From Histomonas meleagridis (lineage: Eukaryota > Parabasalia > Tritrichomonadida > Dientamoebidae), in assembly GCA_020186115.1 (NCBI GenBank), contig WSYJ01000113.1:372001-436000 (forward strand): a stretch of 64,000 nucleotides of DNA. The letters are read 5' to 3'. The translations under genes and the position numbers were made by a program. The stretch's first letter is position 1; every line of letters begins with the position of its first letter. The notes beneath the pieces are model-generated. The model was given only the letters and a program-made list of their open reading frames with translations, did not search any database and was not told the origin of the DNA. This document shows, piece after piece, positions 40,260 to 51,933 of this stretch.

Positions 40260-41050
40260 TATTTGCTTAATCATCATGTATCACAGTGGTAGTGATATAA
40301 TTAGCCATTCCTTTTTTCTGGAAGCCAAAATAGGCTTCCACTATATCATTTAATTGAGGACTATATGGAACAGTAAAAATTTCATTCAATTTGCTATCCA
40401 TGATAGCTTTTTGAACATCTTCAGTCCTGTGTATATTACAATTATCACGGATATTACAATACTTGCCCAAAGAGCTTATAGGCGCAGCGCGAGGATTAAT
40501 CCTATCGTGTTTCTTGAAGGCGGTGTAAATTTTATAGATTTAATATTTTCAATGTTGTATTAAATAATTTAAATATAGATTCATTATAACTTCTGATTGC
40601 TCTTTAATTTGAGCATTATAATCATATTGATAATATTTTAAATTATTTAATTTTGCCCATGTTGCATCTCTATTTGCTATCCCTATATCACTTAATTTCC
40701 ATGTCTCATTCGACAAAACTTTTTGTTCGACTTTAATGAAATTGATAAATAATTACCATTCTGGATCTGGTGGTCTTCCTATGATTGTTTCAGAAATTCC
40801 TCCCCCAGCAATATATTAGATTCCTAATAATGATGTGATTGAATTTTTTACCAAGAATGTCATTTGAGTAGATTCATGCAACTTGTATTCAAATTTTGAT
40901 CTAGGATTCATTATTACTTTCGATTGATGTAAAATATTAATGTTCTCATTAATAATCGAAAAATAATTTTCATTCGATTATTTATATTCACATGATGTAT
41001 ATATTGAAAATGAAGCATTTCAGGTAATCTCTTCTTGTATTTGTATATAT
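40260..41050 (-). pseudogene. Tc1/mariner-type transposase relic
   Basis: Minus strand retains the second half of a DDE transposase: DNCNIHRTEDVQKAIMDSKL then IFTVPYSPQLNDIVEAYFGF, matching the D-N-x-x-x-H and P-Y-S-P-x-L-N-x-I-E motifs of Tc1-type enzymes. Upstream to about 41050 there are broken frames (LSNETWKLSDIGIANRDATW). Stops and shifts throughout; no TIRs identified. Confidence 0.65.
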
Positions 41051-41142
41051 TCATTATTGAAATAATTAATCAAATTATTGGCATCAAACCGATTGTTATC
41101 ACATATAATTAAATGATTTGAAACTCTCGTGATCGTTTTCCA

Positions 41143-41850
41143 ATGCCCACTTCCTGGAGAGTTACCAAAGTGGTAGCAAAAACTACACAACATTTATGTA
41201 ATTTGTTGTTTGAACTATGGAAATCTTTTGACCAAAACAGATCACATTTTGATGGTTCTTTTTCCTATCATTTTGTCGCTGACTTTTGTGATAGAAATGA
41301 CCTTTCTATTAGTAAAATGCGGAAAAATATAAGGTCTGATTTGAACGAAGATGAAGTTGCTCACTTTGCAAAACAGTACATGAAAGCTCTATCGAACAAA
41401 CTTCATGAATATATTTTGAACATGGATGAAACTCCATTGTTGATTTCCTATGGGGCAAATTCAGAGGCTACACGAAATCAGAGGCAGCTGATTTGTTCCT
41501 TACTTGTTGGAAGAAGCAGTAATCCAATCATGGAACTTTGCCGATATCATATCTGATGACGATATTGAAAATTAAATCGAAAGTTCTGCTGAAGACCAAT
41601 GATATGAAGTATCTAATAAAGGGGAGTGAAGCAATCAGGTTTTCAGTGTTATTATTGAGGAAATTAATGGATTGAAAAGCCAAAACTTCATCATTTGCCA
41701 TGTCAACGTGCTTTCTAAAGATCAAAATCAAATGAAGAACATCCAGTCCACCGAAGATTTTAATATAGCAAATTTCAAAAAAATGATGAACATCGGCCCA
41801 AAAATATTGGATTTCGTTTCTGAAAATACCCCAAAAATTTCGAAGTAAAA
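41143..41850 (+). pseudogene. Pogo/Tigger-like transposase fragment
   Basis: The open part 41143-41556 reads FVADFCDRNDLSISKMRKNI, RSDLNEDEVAHFAKQYMKAL and HEYILNMDETPLLISYGANS; the N-M-D-E-T-P block is the first-aspartate motif of DDE_1/pogo-type transposases. Downstream a continuing frame with TAA/TGA interruptions reads VIIEEINGLKSQNFIICHVN and IANFKKMMNIGPKILDFVSE to about 41847. The central catalytic core is deleted. Old fragment. Confidence 0.55.
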
Positions 41851-42389
41851 AATAATAATCGAAACTTTTTTTGAAAATTGGTAATAACAATATTTGAAAT
41901 CGAATCGTATTCAAAGGGTTGCAATCTTCAAGGTGTCTTGATGGAAACAATTCTGAACCAACTTATGAAGCGATAATTTTCCGAGCAATAAATGTGTTAG
42001 CATTGAAAAAGTCATAACCGCCACAGAAAAAAAGAAAACTATGGCGATTCCTGTGTATTAATACTCTGCTTCTAGCTGAAGTTTTTTTATAAGAAAAAAA
42101 TTCATATCATATTTAAATTTAAACATATTATTGCGAACCATGGGAAATTTGGGTATAATTTCAAGTAATGAACTAATTTTGAAATTATGGGTTGGTTGAC
42201 CTTTATATATATATTTTTGAGTTGCCAAATTTAATATTTATGAAAATGAAATGATGAAATTTGTTAATATTTTAGTGTCATTATTAGATTAAACATACTA
42301 ATTTTGGTATGACTGTTAACAATCAGTCTCATATGTCTTTCGTTTTATTGAAATTAATTAGTATATTAATTTTAGTGTTTCGATATCAT

Positions 42390-42530
42390 TCAATTAGCCC
42401 GTATCGTTGCCCATATCGTTACCAAAGCGGCTGTATTCAAATTCGAATGACAATACGATCAAATATCACTCAATTAGCCCATATCATTACCCGAGTTGCC
42501 CATATCGTTGCTCAAAACAGTTATATTCAA
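42390..42530 (+). repeat. Short imperfect tandem repeat
   Basis: The phrase CAATTAGCCC(A/G)TATC(A/G)TT followed by GCCCATATCGTT occurs at about 42391 and again at about 42472, roughly 80 bp apart, within otherwise unassigned sequence. Confidence 0.6.
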
Positions 42531-42919
42531 AAAATTATGAACGATATGGGTGAAACCGCTTCATTTAATTGTCGCTAATAATATCCATATTCATGGTATA
42601 TTAAAAAAATTATATCAAAAAATATTTATTTTTGAAAACAAATCTGGCCAGAATAAGTTAACTGAAGTTATTTTATTATCGATATTAAGTATTAAATTAC
42701 TTATAGAGCTGGGTTCTCATTATCTTATAAAAATCGGGAAAAACTAGCATCATTATATAAAAATAATGAAATTTGAATTTGCTGTGTACCTTATGTGTTG
42801 TTATTAATACTATTTATATTATTGATAGTTGAAACTTTAGGACACCTATTGATTCTGATTTTTGCTATATAATTTGAATTTTTAATAATTTCTGGTATAA
42901 AATACTTTTTAATACTATT

Positions 42920-44224
42920 TATGAAATGTACATAAAGTCCTGACCCTCCCCCCCATTATATTATAGGCTGTTATAAGTTTATATATAAATATTCATATAA
43001 TTTTAAAATATATTTATCGAAGATTTTATGAGTGTGGTTTATGCAATTGATTAATTAATTGCATATAGAGAAAAATTAAATTTAAATTTTGGTGACGTAT
43101 AAAATTTGAGAAGAACCGTCACTCTTTTTTAATGCATGTCGTCGAACAAAGATTCATCATTAAATTTCCCTTCCTCTCAAGAAAAAGTTACAAATCCTTA
43201 TACAGTGAAATGTTCGCTGTCTTGGGAAATAATACAATTCATATAAGTACCATCAAAAGATGGTGTAGAAAATTCGTAAATGATGACTTTTTATGTTTTG
43301 ATGGGGAACGTACTGGGAGACCCCCATCTGATCTTATTCATCCAATTTCAAAAATTCTTCAAAAGCAACCATTTATTTCAGCTCGCTTAATTGCAAAACA
43401 ATTATTAATGACTCCAAATACTGTATTAAAAGTTTATAATAAGGAGATGTGGTGAAGCTTTTCACTAGGAAATGAGTTCTTCATGATTTGATGGAATAAC
43501 AAAAATTGAAAAAAGTCGATATGTCATAATCAATTTTGAACATATTAAATATAGCGGGAAAAAAAAATTTTAGTAAAATAATGACAGGGGATGAGTCATG
43601 GTTTTATTTTATATATCAAAGTTCTTATATGTAAGCAGCTTCACGTAATGAGATGCCAATACGTATTCAAAAGAAAATTTCCAGTGAAAAAATCATGTTG
43701 ACAATGTTCTTTAATGGAAATTATTTATTATGCATTGATTTTCTTCCAAAAAATATAATATATGCTATTTCATCGATAATATTATTGAAAAAATAATTAA
43801 AAATACGAATGAGGATAAGAATCAATTGAAATTAAATCAAATGATGATTCATATGGACAATTGTAAAGTTCACAAAAAAAATTCAGTTCAACGAAAACTA
43901 AACAAAATGTAGCTTAAATCCATTTTTCACCCATCCTATTCTGCCGACATCATCCCGTGCGACTTTTGGTTATTTGGTTACTTAAAAAAATATTTGGAGG
44001 ATAAAAAGATAAAATCGAAACATCAATTAAAAACCCAAATTTTAATGGAATGGGAACACGTCACTTTTGAAGAGCTTCAAAGTGTGTTCTTGGAATGGAT
44101 CAAAAGATTGAAGTAAATAATAAAAAACAATGGATAATACAATATCACATAAATAAACAAGAACATCTAAAATTGTTTATTTATTGAGAGAGGAGGGGGG
44201 TCAGGACTTTTTGAACACCCTATA
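42920..44224 (+). mobile_element. Mariner-like transposon
   Basis: About 1.3 kb between TA dinucleotides. The left end reads ...TGTACATAAAGTCCTGACCC, the reverse complement of the right end ...TGTTCAAAAAGTCCTGACCC, followed in both by C-rich sequence, giving imperfect TIRs of about 25-28 bp. It contains one degraded transposase. Size, TA flanks and protein fit the mariner group that invaded Trichomonas (Tvmar1 is about 1.3 kb). Confidence 0.85.
43132..44116 (+). pseudogene. Mariner-type (DD34D) transposase, interrupted
   Basis: ATG 43132. The paired helix-turn-helix region is open to 43455: STIKRWCRKFVNDDFLCFDG with ERTGRPPS, the mariner G-R-P hinge. The catalytic part follows with stops and shifts: MTGDESWFYF (first Asp), HMDNCKVHKK (second Asp) and SADIIPCDFWLFGYLKKYLE (third Asp), ending WEHVTFEELQSVFLEWIKRL with TAA at 44114-44116. 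All three catalytic acids are present but the frame is broken at several points, so this copy is dead. Confidence 0.85.
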
Positions 44225-44381
44225 AAATTATTCCAGTTTCAAAACATAATAACATAGATGTCATTGTATCATAAGTTTATAAATATATCACACCACTTTT
44301 TATAGTTTTTTCTAAAATTATAACAAAATTATTCTTCGTTTCTTCTGCTCATGAACATCTTGTTGAACTAGAAAATTACCA

Positions 44382-44603
44382 TCATCGAATCGAAGAAAGG
44401 AATTCATCCAGCCGTCCATCTTTAGAAAAATTCTTCATTCGTATAATAAAATTATAAGATTTAGTACTTTCCATTTGATCAATGATTTCTTTGACTAGTA
44501 TGTTTGAATTTTCATTACTATGTGATTTAATTGAGTTAATAATTTCTTCTACAACGAGAATCGCTTTAAAAATAAGAAATAATAAAACGAGAATGATATG
44601 CAT
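44382..44603 (-). CDS. Possible small secreted or membrane peptide
   Basis: 73 aa from ATG 44603 with a hydrophobic leader (MHIILVLLFLIFKAILVVEE) and a polar remainder (KEIIDQMESTKSYNFIIRMK). It may be a signal-anchored peptide or merely a chance frame in AT-rich DNA. Confidence 0.25.
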   Translation of the reverse strand: MHIILVLLFLIFKAILVVEEIINSIKSHSNENSNILVKEIIDQMESTKSYNFIIRMKNFSKDGRLDEFLSSIR

Positions 44604-44699
44604 TTACAGAATAAGAAGTAAATGTTTGAAACATTTGAATGTTTCCGTAGAAAAAATGATGTATAATCAATTAATTAATGAAACATTTCGTTTATTAAT

Positions 44700-44900
44700 A
44701 AATTAATATCTTTCAGAATATGATGGTACAATTGTTTGATTAAAATTAAAATTTATTTGTAAATTTAATTCTTGTTGTTTTCTTACATCGTCATTTCAAA
44801 TCATCTTTAAAATTTCACACAGATTAATCTTTTTTTTTAAACATATTTCCCAATTATTCTTTGAAATTTTGTAATTTTTTTTAATTTTTTTTAAATGGAT
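44700..44900 (-). pseudogene. DUF3447-ankyrin scrap
   Basis: Minus-strand sequence reads KNDWEICLKKKINLCEILKM, then NDDVRKQQELNLQINFNFNQ, matching the SKNDWELHKKLIKEG...IIRNDEIEKLQE...NFNFNQ block of the gene at 52055. Both flanks are lost. Confidence 0.6.
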
Positions 44901-45336
44901 CAATTCTATTTATTAAATTATATCATATTACTTGATAAGGAAAATTTATATAAAATAATTTCATGAAATTTCCTATATTGTTAATTCAACATTTTTTTGA
45001 GTTAATACTTAATGATTTGTTCAAGCTTAATTAGGAATTGTGTGGAATTAGATTTAAGTTGAATGATGTTATTTATAATGCACTTATTCAATGAATGCGA
45101 CATATTTGCTTCTGAGAAGTTATCCAATAACACTTTCTCAAAGGTAAATAACCGTCGATTTTTAATATGTTCATCTGGTCAAATAAGAAAAAAATATAAA
45201 ATCAATAAACTTGGATCATTCCAATAGGTAGTACCATATTATCACCTACTAAGAGTAATAATTAAGTTTGATAAATCATATAAATATTTAAGAAAAAAGC
45301 TTTTAAATTTTAATCAAATATGTTTGTTCTCTATTT
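44901..45336. other. Intergenic, no gene seen
   Basis: AT-rich. Confidence 0.35.
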
Positions 45337-45900
45337 TTAATCAGCGTTTTCATCATTCTCCTCTGGTTTACTTATTTCTTGAGGAGGAATATCCGATTTC
45401 TTTTCTATGATACATGCAATTGTTACACCATCAGTATTTGGCTGAACATCAGTAACTCTAACTACAACAACATCATTTTCAGTAATGCTTTCACTTCCTC
45501 TGTACCACTTTCCTTGTTGAAATGACCAATCTTTTTTATGTTCATTTAAATCAACAGTTCCTTGGAAATAATCAAAAATTATTAAAGATAACGCAGAAGA
45601 CGTTGAGTATGCAACTGTTGCAGGTAATAAGCATCCAGGATATGGTTTGAACACTAAAAATTCTGCTTGCATTTGAATATGAACAAATGGAGAATCAGCA
45701 TATACAAAGCTACAAAGTTGCTTTTCGTCTTTAGAAATTGGCATAACCTTAGAAAAAGAAATGATTGTCCCTTTAAGTATTGGATCATACTTTAAAAGAC
45801 GACTTGTGACCTCTAAACGTGCTGCCTTTTTAAGTTCTCCAATGTAATATTGTGCAAGGTCTACATAAAATTTAGCAGTGATTTTTTTAAATACAGACAT
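45337..45900 (-). CDS. RPA43/RPB7-like RNA polymerase subunit
   Basis: About 187 aa. The N-terminal SHS2-like part (FYVDLAQYYIGELKKAARLE, LLKYDPILKGTIISFSKV) and the following S1/OB region (DSPFVHIQMQAEFLVFKPYP with GCLLPATVAYSTSSALSLII) are in the order of Rpa43, the Pol I stalk subunit, more than Rpb7 or Rpc25. The C-terminus is short and acidic (PEENDENAD). ATG 45900 (MSVFKKITAKFY) is preferred; an ATG at 45969 would add 23 residues. Which polymerase it serves is inferred only. Confidence 0.6.
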   Translation of the reverse strand: MSVFKKITAKFYVDLAQYYIGELKKAARLEVTSRLLKYDPILKGTIISFSKVMPISKDEKQLCSFVYADSPFVHIQMQAEFLVFKPYPGCLLPATVAYSTSSALSLIIFDYFQGTVDLNEHKKDWSFQQGKWYRGSESITENDVVVVRVTDVQPNTDGVTIACIIEKKSDIPPQEISKPEENDENAD

Positions 45901-46406
45901 TTGCACGACCAAAAAATTGGAAATCAAATTGAGAGCTTTAATTTTTGCCACCAATTTTGAGTTAAACATTATTTGCCAATACCTGGTTTTAAAAATCCAC
46001 TTAATTCTTCGTTTTCGTGCTTTTAAATTGTTTGTTGCTAAAAAGATAATAATGATTATACCTCTAGTGTAGCATTAGACAGAAAGTTATCAAAAATATA
46101 ATAATTTTTTTTTTATAAAAGCACTCAGTTTAAGATTTGAAAAGAAAAAGTTCTTTTAATAGGTTAATTTTTAAGGTAATTACTAGGTAGCAACATTATG
46201 GATAAATATAAATTGTTCATCAACAAATCATTTGATTTCAAGGAATAAATAAAAGGAAATATTGTTACAAAAGTTGTTCATCTCAATATTGAGGGCACTA
46301 AATCACTCTTAGGTAATAATTACATTTGGCATTAAATTATTTTTTTGCTTCAAGTTTCATGATCGTTTATTGATAAGAAATTGAAAGGGTTTGTTTATAT
46401 ATAAAA
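45901..46406. other. Intergenic, no gene seen
   Basis: AT-rich with no accepted frame. Confidence 0.35.
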
Positions 46407-47138
46407 CTACTTCTCTTCATCCTTAGCTTCAGCCCAAATCGAAAGATTTTGTTTCATTAGCCCTAGGGTTGTCATTGCCTCTTTTTGATCTATTTCATTT
46501 AGGTTCTGAAGAATTTGTTCTGAATTATTTATTTCGTTTTCAAGCATTTCCATAGCACTTTCTGTGTTCTTGCGAATTTCGTACCTGAAGACAGCGGCGT
46601 TTAGAACAAGAGTTAAACGAACAGTATCGAAAAATGGTAAATTGGAATCGCTGATATTAAATGCTTCGATATATGCTTCTTCACCCATATTAGCAGCGGA
46701 CACGGATTCTGTTTCATCAGAGTACTCTGCAACGTATCTGTAAAAATCACCTTTTAACTTTAAGAGATAAACTGACATTTGTGGATCTTGTGCGTTTGGT
46801 ATTAAAACATTATCAATAAGTCCAATAGCTTCTTTGCAAAGTGGGATTAATTTGTCACATAGTTCTTCTTTTTTCTTGAGCAAAAAAGATGCCATTTCTG
46901 TATGATTGAGCTCTTGCTCCATTTCGTAGAATGTATTAACTAACCCTAAAGAGTTTCTTAAACCATCGATAATTTGCTTATAAACTACTTGGAAATAACC
47001 TCTTGTTTTGTTATCTAAAACAGGATTTAAATTAATAAGCTCTTTTATGGTTTCGATTGCATCACCATTCCTCTTTTGGGTCAGATACAATGAACAAAAA
47101 TAGATCAAATCTTCTTGTTGCTGAAGAAGGTCTTGCAT
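46407..47138 (-). CDS. 14-3-3 protein
   Basis: 243 aa dimeric phosphopeptide-binding adaptor. Nine-helix architecture; TRGYFQVVYKQIIDGLRNSL corresponds to the first family signature, LLKLKGDFYRYVAEYSDETE to the (M)KGDYYRYLAE segment with the phosphate-binding Arg-Tyr pair, LVLNAAVFRYEI to LNFSVFYYEI, and KEAMTTLGLMKQNLSIWAEA to the second signature (normally DNLTLW; here QNLSIW). The C-terminus is the expected short acidic tail. Divergent from canonical 14-3-3 in several helices but complete. ATG 47138. Confidence 0.93.
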   Translation of the reverse strand: MQDLLQQQEDLIYFCSLYLTQKRNGDAIETIKELINLNPVLDNKTRGYFQVVYKQIIDGLRNSLGLVNTFYEMEQELNHTEMASFLLKKKEELCDKLIPLCKEAIGLIDNVLIPNAQDPQMSVYLLKLKGDFYRYVAEYSDETESVSAANMGEEAYIEAFNISDSNLPFFDTVRLTLVLNAAVFRYEIRKNTESAMEMLENEINNSEQILQNLNEIDQKEAMTTLGLMKQNLSIWAEAKDEEK

Positions 47139-47802
47139 TCGATCTTAACCTTTTTATTCTGAACCGAAAAGAAAAGAAAACTCTTTCTAGAACACCGAAT
47201 TTTTGATTAATTTTTATACGAATTAAAATTATTGTTATACGCTTATTTTTATAGAATACCCTATATTAAAAATTCGGAAATATCATATTTTTCTTGAGAT
47301 ATTTTTGTTTTTTGCCATCTAAAAATAAATCGTTGAAAATAAACTTATTCAACGGTTTTTATATCAAGAATAATTCATTGACTTTTGAGTTGGCGATGGA
47401 AGTTTTTCAGTATAAAACGATAGTTTACATCGTCGTAATATTCCAAGAGCAACTTCATTTCATGTTTTCAAACAATTTTCTCAATTAATAACTAACATTT
47501 TAAGCAATAACCTAATTTCAATGTTTGTCTTATTGATATTTATTAAAAAAAATCATGTTTTTGGTTATTACAAAATTTATAATTTTTTGAAATTTAATCT
47601 TAATTTATATTTTATGAATACATTCTATTTCTTTTGTTGAAGTAATTGCAGCAATGTATGTATTTTATCAAATTTGATTTTACCATCTATTTCGATATTA
47701 ATATCTAATCGTCAATATTAAAGATTAATACATTCTCAAATTAATTTCAAATAATAAAATCGGATATGTTTTATTCAAACAATTGTTTTATATAGGAAAT
47801 AT
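47139..47802. other. Intergenic, no gene seen
   Basis: AT-rich; nothing supportable. Confidence 0.35.
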
Positions 47803-48771
47803 TTATTTATTTTTCTTTTCAAGTTTCTTCTTTCTTATATGCGCCCTCATTTTCAAATATGTTTTGATTGCTTGGTTTCCATCGTCTTCGCGTGCCTTTG
47901 CACGTTTTCCTTCGAACGATGATTTCTTCTGCTTTTTGTTTGGTTTCTCTTTTTTGCTCTGAATTTTTGTGTTTTCTTTTTTCTCTTTCTTCTTTTCGTT
48001 TCTTTGCGTTTTTTCTTTCATCTTTTTGGCCTTTTCGGGATTCGACCTCTGTACGATGATTGTTTCGTTTTTGAACTTCGCTTGGTTGAACTTTAACGCA
48101 AGTGGAACTGAGTCTTCTTCTTGGAATGTGACGTATGCGACGCCGCGGCTTCTTCCGCGCTCATCGTGTGGGATTCTGACGTGATGTATATCGCCACATG
48201 ATTTGAAAATTTCGATAACCTCCTCTTCGGTGGCATCAAATGGTACATGGCCAATAAATACTGTCCGCTTGTTTGTGTCTTTGTCGATTTTAGACTTCTC
48301 TCCGGCAGCTTTGGCATGATCAGCTCGTAAAACATGATCAAAATGTGTAGAGCCATTGATTTTATTGATATACTCATCTATGTTGTCATTGGATTTTAGA
48401 ACAACATAAGCTGAACAGGTACCTGCTTGATTAATTTCATGTCGACGAACAGCTACCTTACGAGAAAGTTTAGATTTGGTGTCAATTGGAATGTTTCGAA
48501 TTCGAATTGATTCAACAATACTTGTTGGTGTAAATAATTTTTTGATTTCTTGGGATTTGATACTAGCTGGCAAGTTTCCAATAAAAACTGTTCGTGTTAA
48601 ACGTTCTGCTTCATCAACTTGATTCAAAACCATTCCATGTTTGAAACCTCTTTGATCTTCTTCTATTAAATCTGGTTCAACTTCTAATGTTTCTTTCCCT
48701 AAAAATCTATCTAATAATTTTGATGGGTTACTTGTTGCGAAAAAATCATCAAGAGAATCTTTTTCGCTCAT
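47803..48771 (-). CDS. Nucleolar RNA-binding protein, RBM34/Nop12-like
   Basis: 322 aa. Two RRMs: the first ~60-155 with RNP2 RTVFIGNLPA and a long insertion between beta2 and beta3 containing KLSRKVAVRRHEINQAGTCS, RNP1 CSAYVVLK; the second ~165-245 with RNP2 RTVFIGHVPFDATEEEV and RNP1 GRSRGVAYVTF. The insertion with its Arg-rich stretch and the Lys-rich C-terminus (~80 residues) are characteristic of Nop12/RBM34, which act in large-subunit rRNA processing in the nucleolus. A GACGGCTT M3-type octamer lies on the coding strand at 48805-48812, 34 bp before the ATG. Confidence 0.9.
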   Translation of the reverse strand: MSEKDSLDDFFATSNPSKLLDRFLGKETLEVEPDLIEEDQRGFKHGMVLNQVDEAERLTRTVFIGNLPASIKSQEIKKLFTPTSIVESIRIRNIPIDTKSKLSRKVAVRRHEINQAGTCSAYVVLKSNDNIDEYINKINGSTHFDHVLRADHAKAAGEKSKIDKDTNKRTVFIGHVPFDATEEEVIEIFKSCGDIHHVRIPHDERGRSRGVAYVTFQEEDSVPLALKFNQAKFKNETIIVQRSNPEKAKKMKEKTQRNEKKKEKKENTKIQSKKEKPNKKQKKSSFEGKRAKAREDDGNQAIKTYLKMRAHIRKKKLEKKNK

Positions 48772-48804
48772 CTGTTGAATTAAATTGTGTTTGGTATGGT
48801 CGAA

Positions 48805-48812
48805 AAGCCGTC
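48805..48812 (-). promoter_or_regulatory. M3-type element of the RBM34-like gene
   Basis: GACGGCTT on the minus strand fits the M3 consensus at the usual distance from the start. Confidence 0.45.
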
Positions 48813-49430
48813 ACTTTTTGGGGCACCTTAAGTGCATTTTATGTAAAGATTTCAATTTCCTTTCCTAATGGAATTTTTTTATCATAAAGAAATAATGTTA
48901 TTTTCAAAATTAGTATGAGTTTGTTTATTAGACACATCTATATATTGAAGATTTCTATATTGTGAAAATGTGCTTGAGCTAATGTAGCGTTTTTGTCGTA
49001 TCACCAGTGATTTATGTGATGAATGAAACAAAGAAGAAAATAAATTTGCTAAATAAAAATTGTTTGATGAAAAATGTGTTTTAATGTTTATATATTTAAA
49101 TGCGCAAAAATGTAATTTATATAATAATTAATATTGACTATTCGATGTGGATATTGTTCATTTATTTGCTAAAACAAAATGAAAACTTTATTCTTGAAAA
49201 ACATTAATTTTTTTTTGCTATTCAAAAAGTCGGGCGGAATAAACCATCGGTAATTCAACAATTCGCCAATTTCCAAGCACCAAAGAAGCAGCTTTCAACA
49301 GATCTTCTGGCCGAATTTTCCTCATATTTTAATGAAACATAAATGAAATTTTAGTAAAAAAAATGATTCAGAAAATTTACATAATAAATAAACAGAATTT
49401 ATTTTTAACTTTAGACGTCAATCAAAAGCA
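48813..49430. other. Intergenic, no gene seen
   Basis: A somewhat GC-richer patch occurs at 49235-49320; no frame or TIR recognised. Confidence 0.35.
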
Positions 49431-51933
49431 TTACAGACCAAGATAACATTTAAATATACTACTTTGCATAACAATCATTGTTTTGATTTCTAAATTTGCT
49501 TTAAACATAAAAAGCTTATTAATTTTTTTTGTTTTCTCTTTTTGTCTTAATGGACAAGTAGAAATATTATGGCCAGATTTATGGCAATAACTGCAACAAT
49601 GTTTTTTTAAAAAACTCGAAATAATTCTAGATGGTACAGTTGTCTGTACTCCTGGTGTCTTAATAATCTTATTCGCATTTGGATCAACTTCAACTTTTTT
49701 ACTATCGACATCTTCAAAAAATTTTCTGAAACTGTTCTTTATGTCTTCTGATTTAGAAGCAATTGAAATATAAAGAGTCAATCGATCCATCAAATTATTG
49801 AAAGACCAGTTTTCATTTGTTGGTAAATCTAGCTTTTCAATAAGTGCCTTTGTTTGATTTTTATTTATTAATGAATGTAAAAAATATTTTTCTGGAATTT
49901 CATCAATATTTCATCTGGACCATATGTCATTATTCTTTTATATAAAATATGTACACATGGTAGATCATCTTTGATGCAATTGCATATATCAATTTTTTCA
50001 TGAGCTTTTTGTCGAATTAAAAAATTTTCGTTTTGTAACATTTGGATTATTCTTATACATTCTTCATATCTTTTGTTGAGTATTGAAATTGCATATTCGC
50101 CTAAATCATTTTGATTATATATGTAATTTTTGACTTTTGATTGCTTAGAAGATATATTTTGTTTGATTAAATTTTCGCATTGCTTTACAAATAAACATAT
50201 AATTTCTTTTAAAGATAATCTTTTATGTTCTGTTCGCTTATTAATATTTCCGAAAAGCCCCTTATTTGTATTAGTTGTCGTATGTTTTTAGAGAATCAGG
50301 GTATTGAGAATTTTTGGATCATAATGATCAATAATATTAATTAAATTGGTAATATGCTTATTAGTTTTCGGGTAAATGCAATTAATATTTTGCAAATATC
50401 GAATATATTGATCTCTATATATTTTTTCATTAACGAAGTCCAAAAAATATTGAAGAATCTCTTTCCCTAACTTAACATTAATTTGTTTTTGAATATTTCT
50501 TCCGATATGTAATCTACAATAAACTATTGATGAAAATGAAAAAATATTATTAATTGAATTTTTTTGAGCAATTAGCCTATCGATCAGAAATACTCTAATA
50601 TTGCCAATGAAATGTTTTGATGATGACATAATTTCGGTAAAATTTTCTCATCTTTTCCTGAAATTATCGAAATGCATAAAATTTGTACTTTATTATTTTC
50701 ATCAAATACTAAGAATGGCAAAATCGGGAAATCAAAGTAAATGGTGCACATGGTGTCATCAATTACAACAATATCTTGAGCATATGCACATTCTCTAATT
50801 TTAGAATTAATTCATTATTCATTAAGAAATTTAATTTCGAAATCAAATTTCCAAAAAAAATCAAATTCACCTTTAATCTGCTCAACATAATGTTGTAAAT
50901 TTTGAATTTCATTTGACAGATATTTTTTTTTCTCTTTTCTTGTAACATTATACATTTGCTGTGGCAACAAATTTGCGCTAATCATTTTCCTCAAACTCGT
51001 GGAAGGAATACCTTTCAATACACCTCGTCTTAAAATATCTTTTTCTTCACTTGTAATGAGTGGAATATGAATTTCAATATATAATCTATCTATGCTATGA
51101 TTGTGATAAATGTTTTGATAATCTATGCTGTAAATAATACCATTTTTGATATAAATTTTGAATTTCGAATTACAACCAGTTTTTTTATTCGTGTGAAATT
51201 TACATATAAATTGAATATAGGATTTCTGAAACCCAGAACGATTCATCTTTGAATCTTGGCGAGAATAAGGAATTTTGAATCTAATTAATTCATTAATAAT
51301 AAATTGCTTGATTGATGGTTGAAAATTATTGATATGCTTTCTTTTCAAAATTATGATAAAATTAATAAAACTATTTGGTGTTGGTCTAATGAAAATACCA
51401 ATACATTCTAATTCCAAAATTAGCTTTTCCTCATAATTTAAACAACAATGTTCGGGAATAATCGAAATTGAATTTGAATTATTTGAAAGATTTTTGTTTT
51501 GCAATTTGATATTATTTTGCATATGAGTTATTTTAGGTTTTTTAACTATATCATATGGAATAGATTTAGGATAATCATTTTCAAAAAATAATGCATTTAA
51601 AATTCTTGACATTAAGGTGTTTTCATACGGAATATTAAAGTCAAATAAATGAGAATTTGGATGTTCAAAAGAATGAGAATTTGGATGTTCAAAAAAATGG
51701 AAATTTGGATGTTCAAAAAAATGGAAATTTGGATGTCCAAAAAAATTAGAATTTGGATGTTCAAAAGAATGAGAACTTGGATGATCAGATATTATTGCAG
51801 CACTTTGATTCTCTACTTTGCTCATAATATATCGAATGACTTTGGCGCCAAAACAATTTATTAACAAAAGTTTTTTTGAATAGAGACCGTTTATTTGCCG
51901 TGGAAATACGATTCCAACCATTTCTTCATTCAC
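49431..51933 (-). pseudogene. Mutator-like (MULE) transposase with SWIM finger and CCHC knuckle
   Basis: Minus strand. The first open part (51933-50815) has six octapeptide repeats (type FFEHPNFH) and a FAR1-like DNA-binding region (YSRQDSKMNRSGFQKSYIQF, CKFHTNKKTGCNSKFKIYI, YQNIYHNHSI). After tandem TAA TGA codons the same frame enters a MULE DDE core (DIVVIDDTMCTIYFDFPILP, FLVFDENNKVQILCISIISG), shifts near 50630, and continues FLIDRLIAQKNSINNIFSFS with YCRLHIGRNIQ. A TAA at 50288 precedes TTTNTNKGLFGNINKRTEHK, then a SWIM finger CNCIKDDLPCVH. After another shift near 49900 the C-terminus ends with a zinc knuckle CSYCHKSGHNISTC. TIRs were not found. Confidence 0.85.
51640..51790 (-). repeat. 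24-bp tandem repeats in the MULE N-terminus
   Basis: Six units of 24 bp encode variants of FFEHPNFH/SFEHPNSH. On the plus strand each shows GAATTTGGATGTTCAAAAAA-type sequence. Confidence 0.85.

Noticed and set aside
42309-42747. Plus-strand frames of 65-89 codons
   Set aside because: Low-complexity AT-rich frames over a small tandem repeat with no motif or start context.
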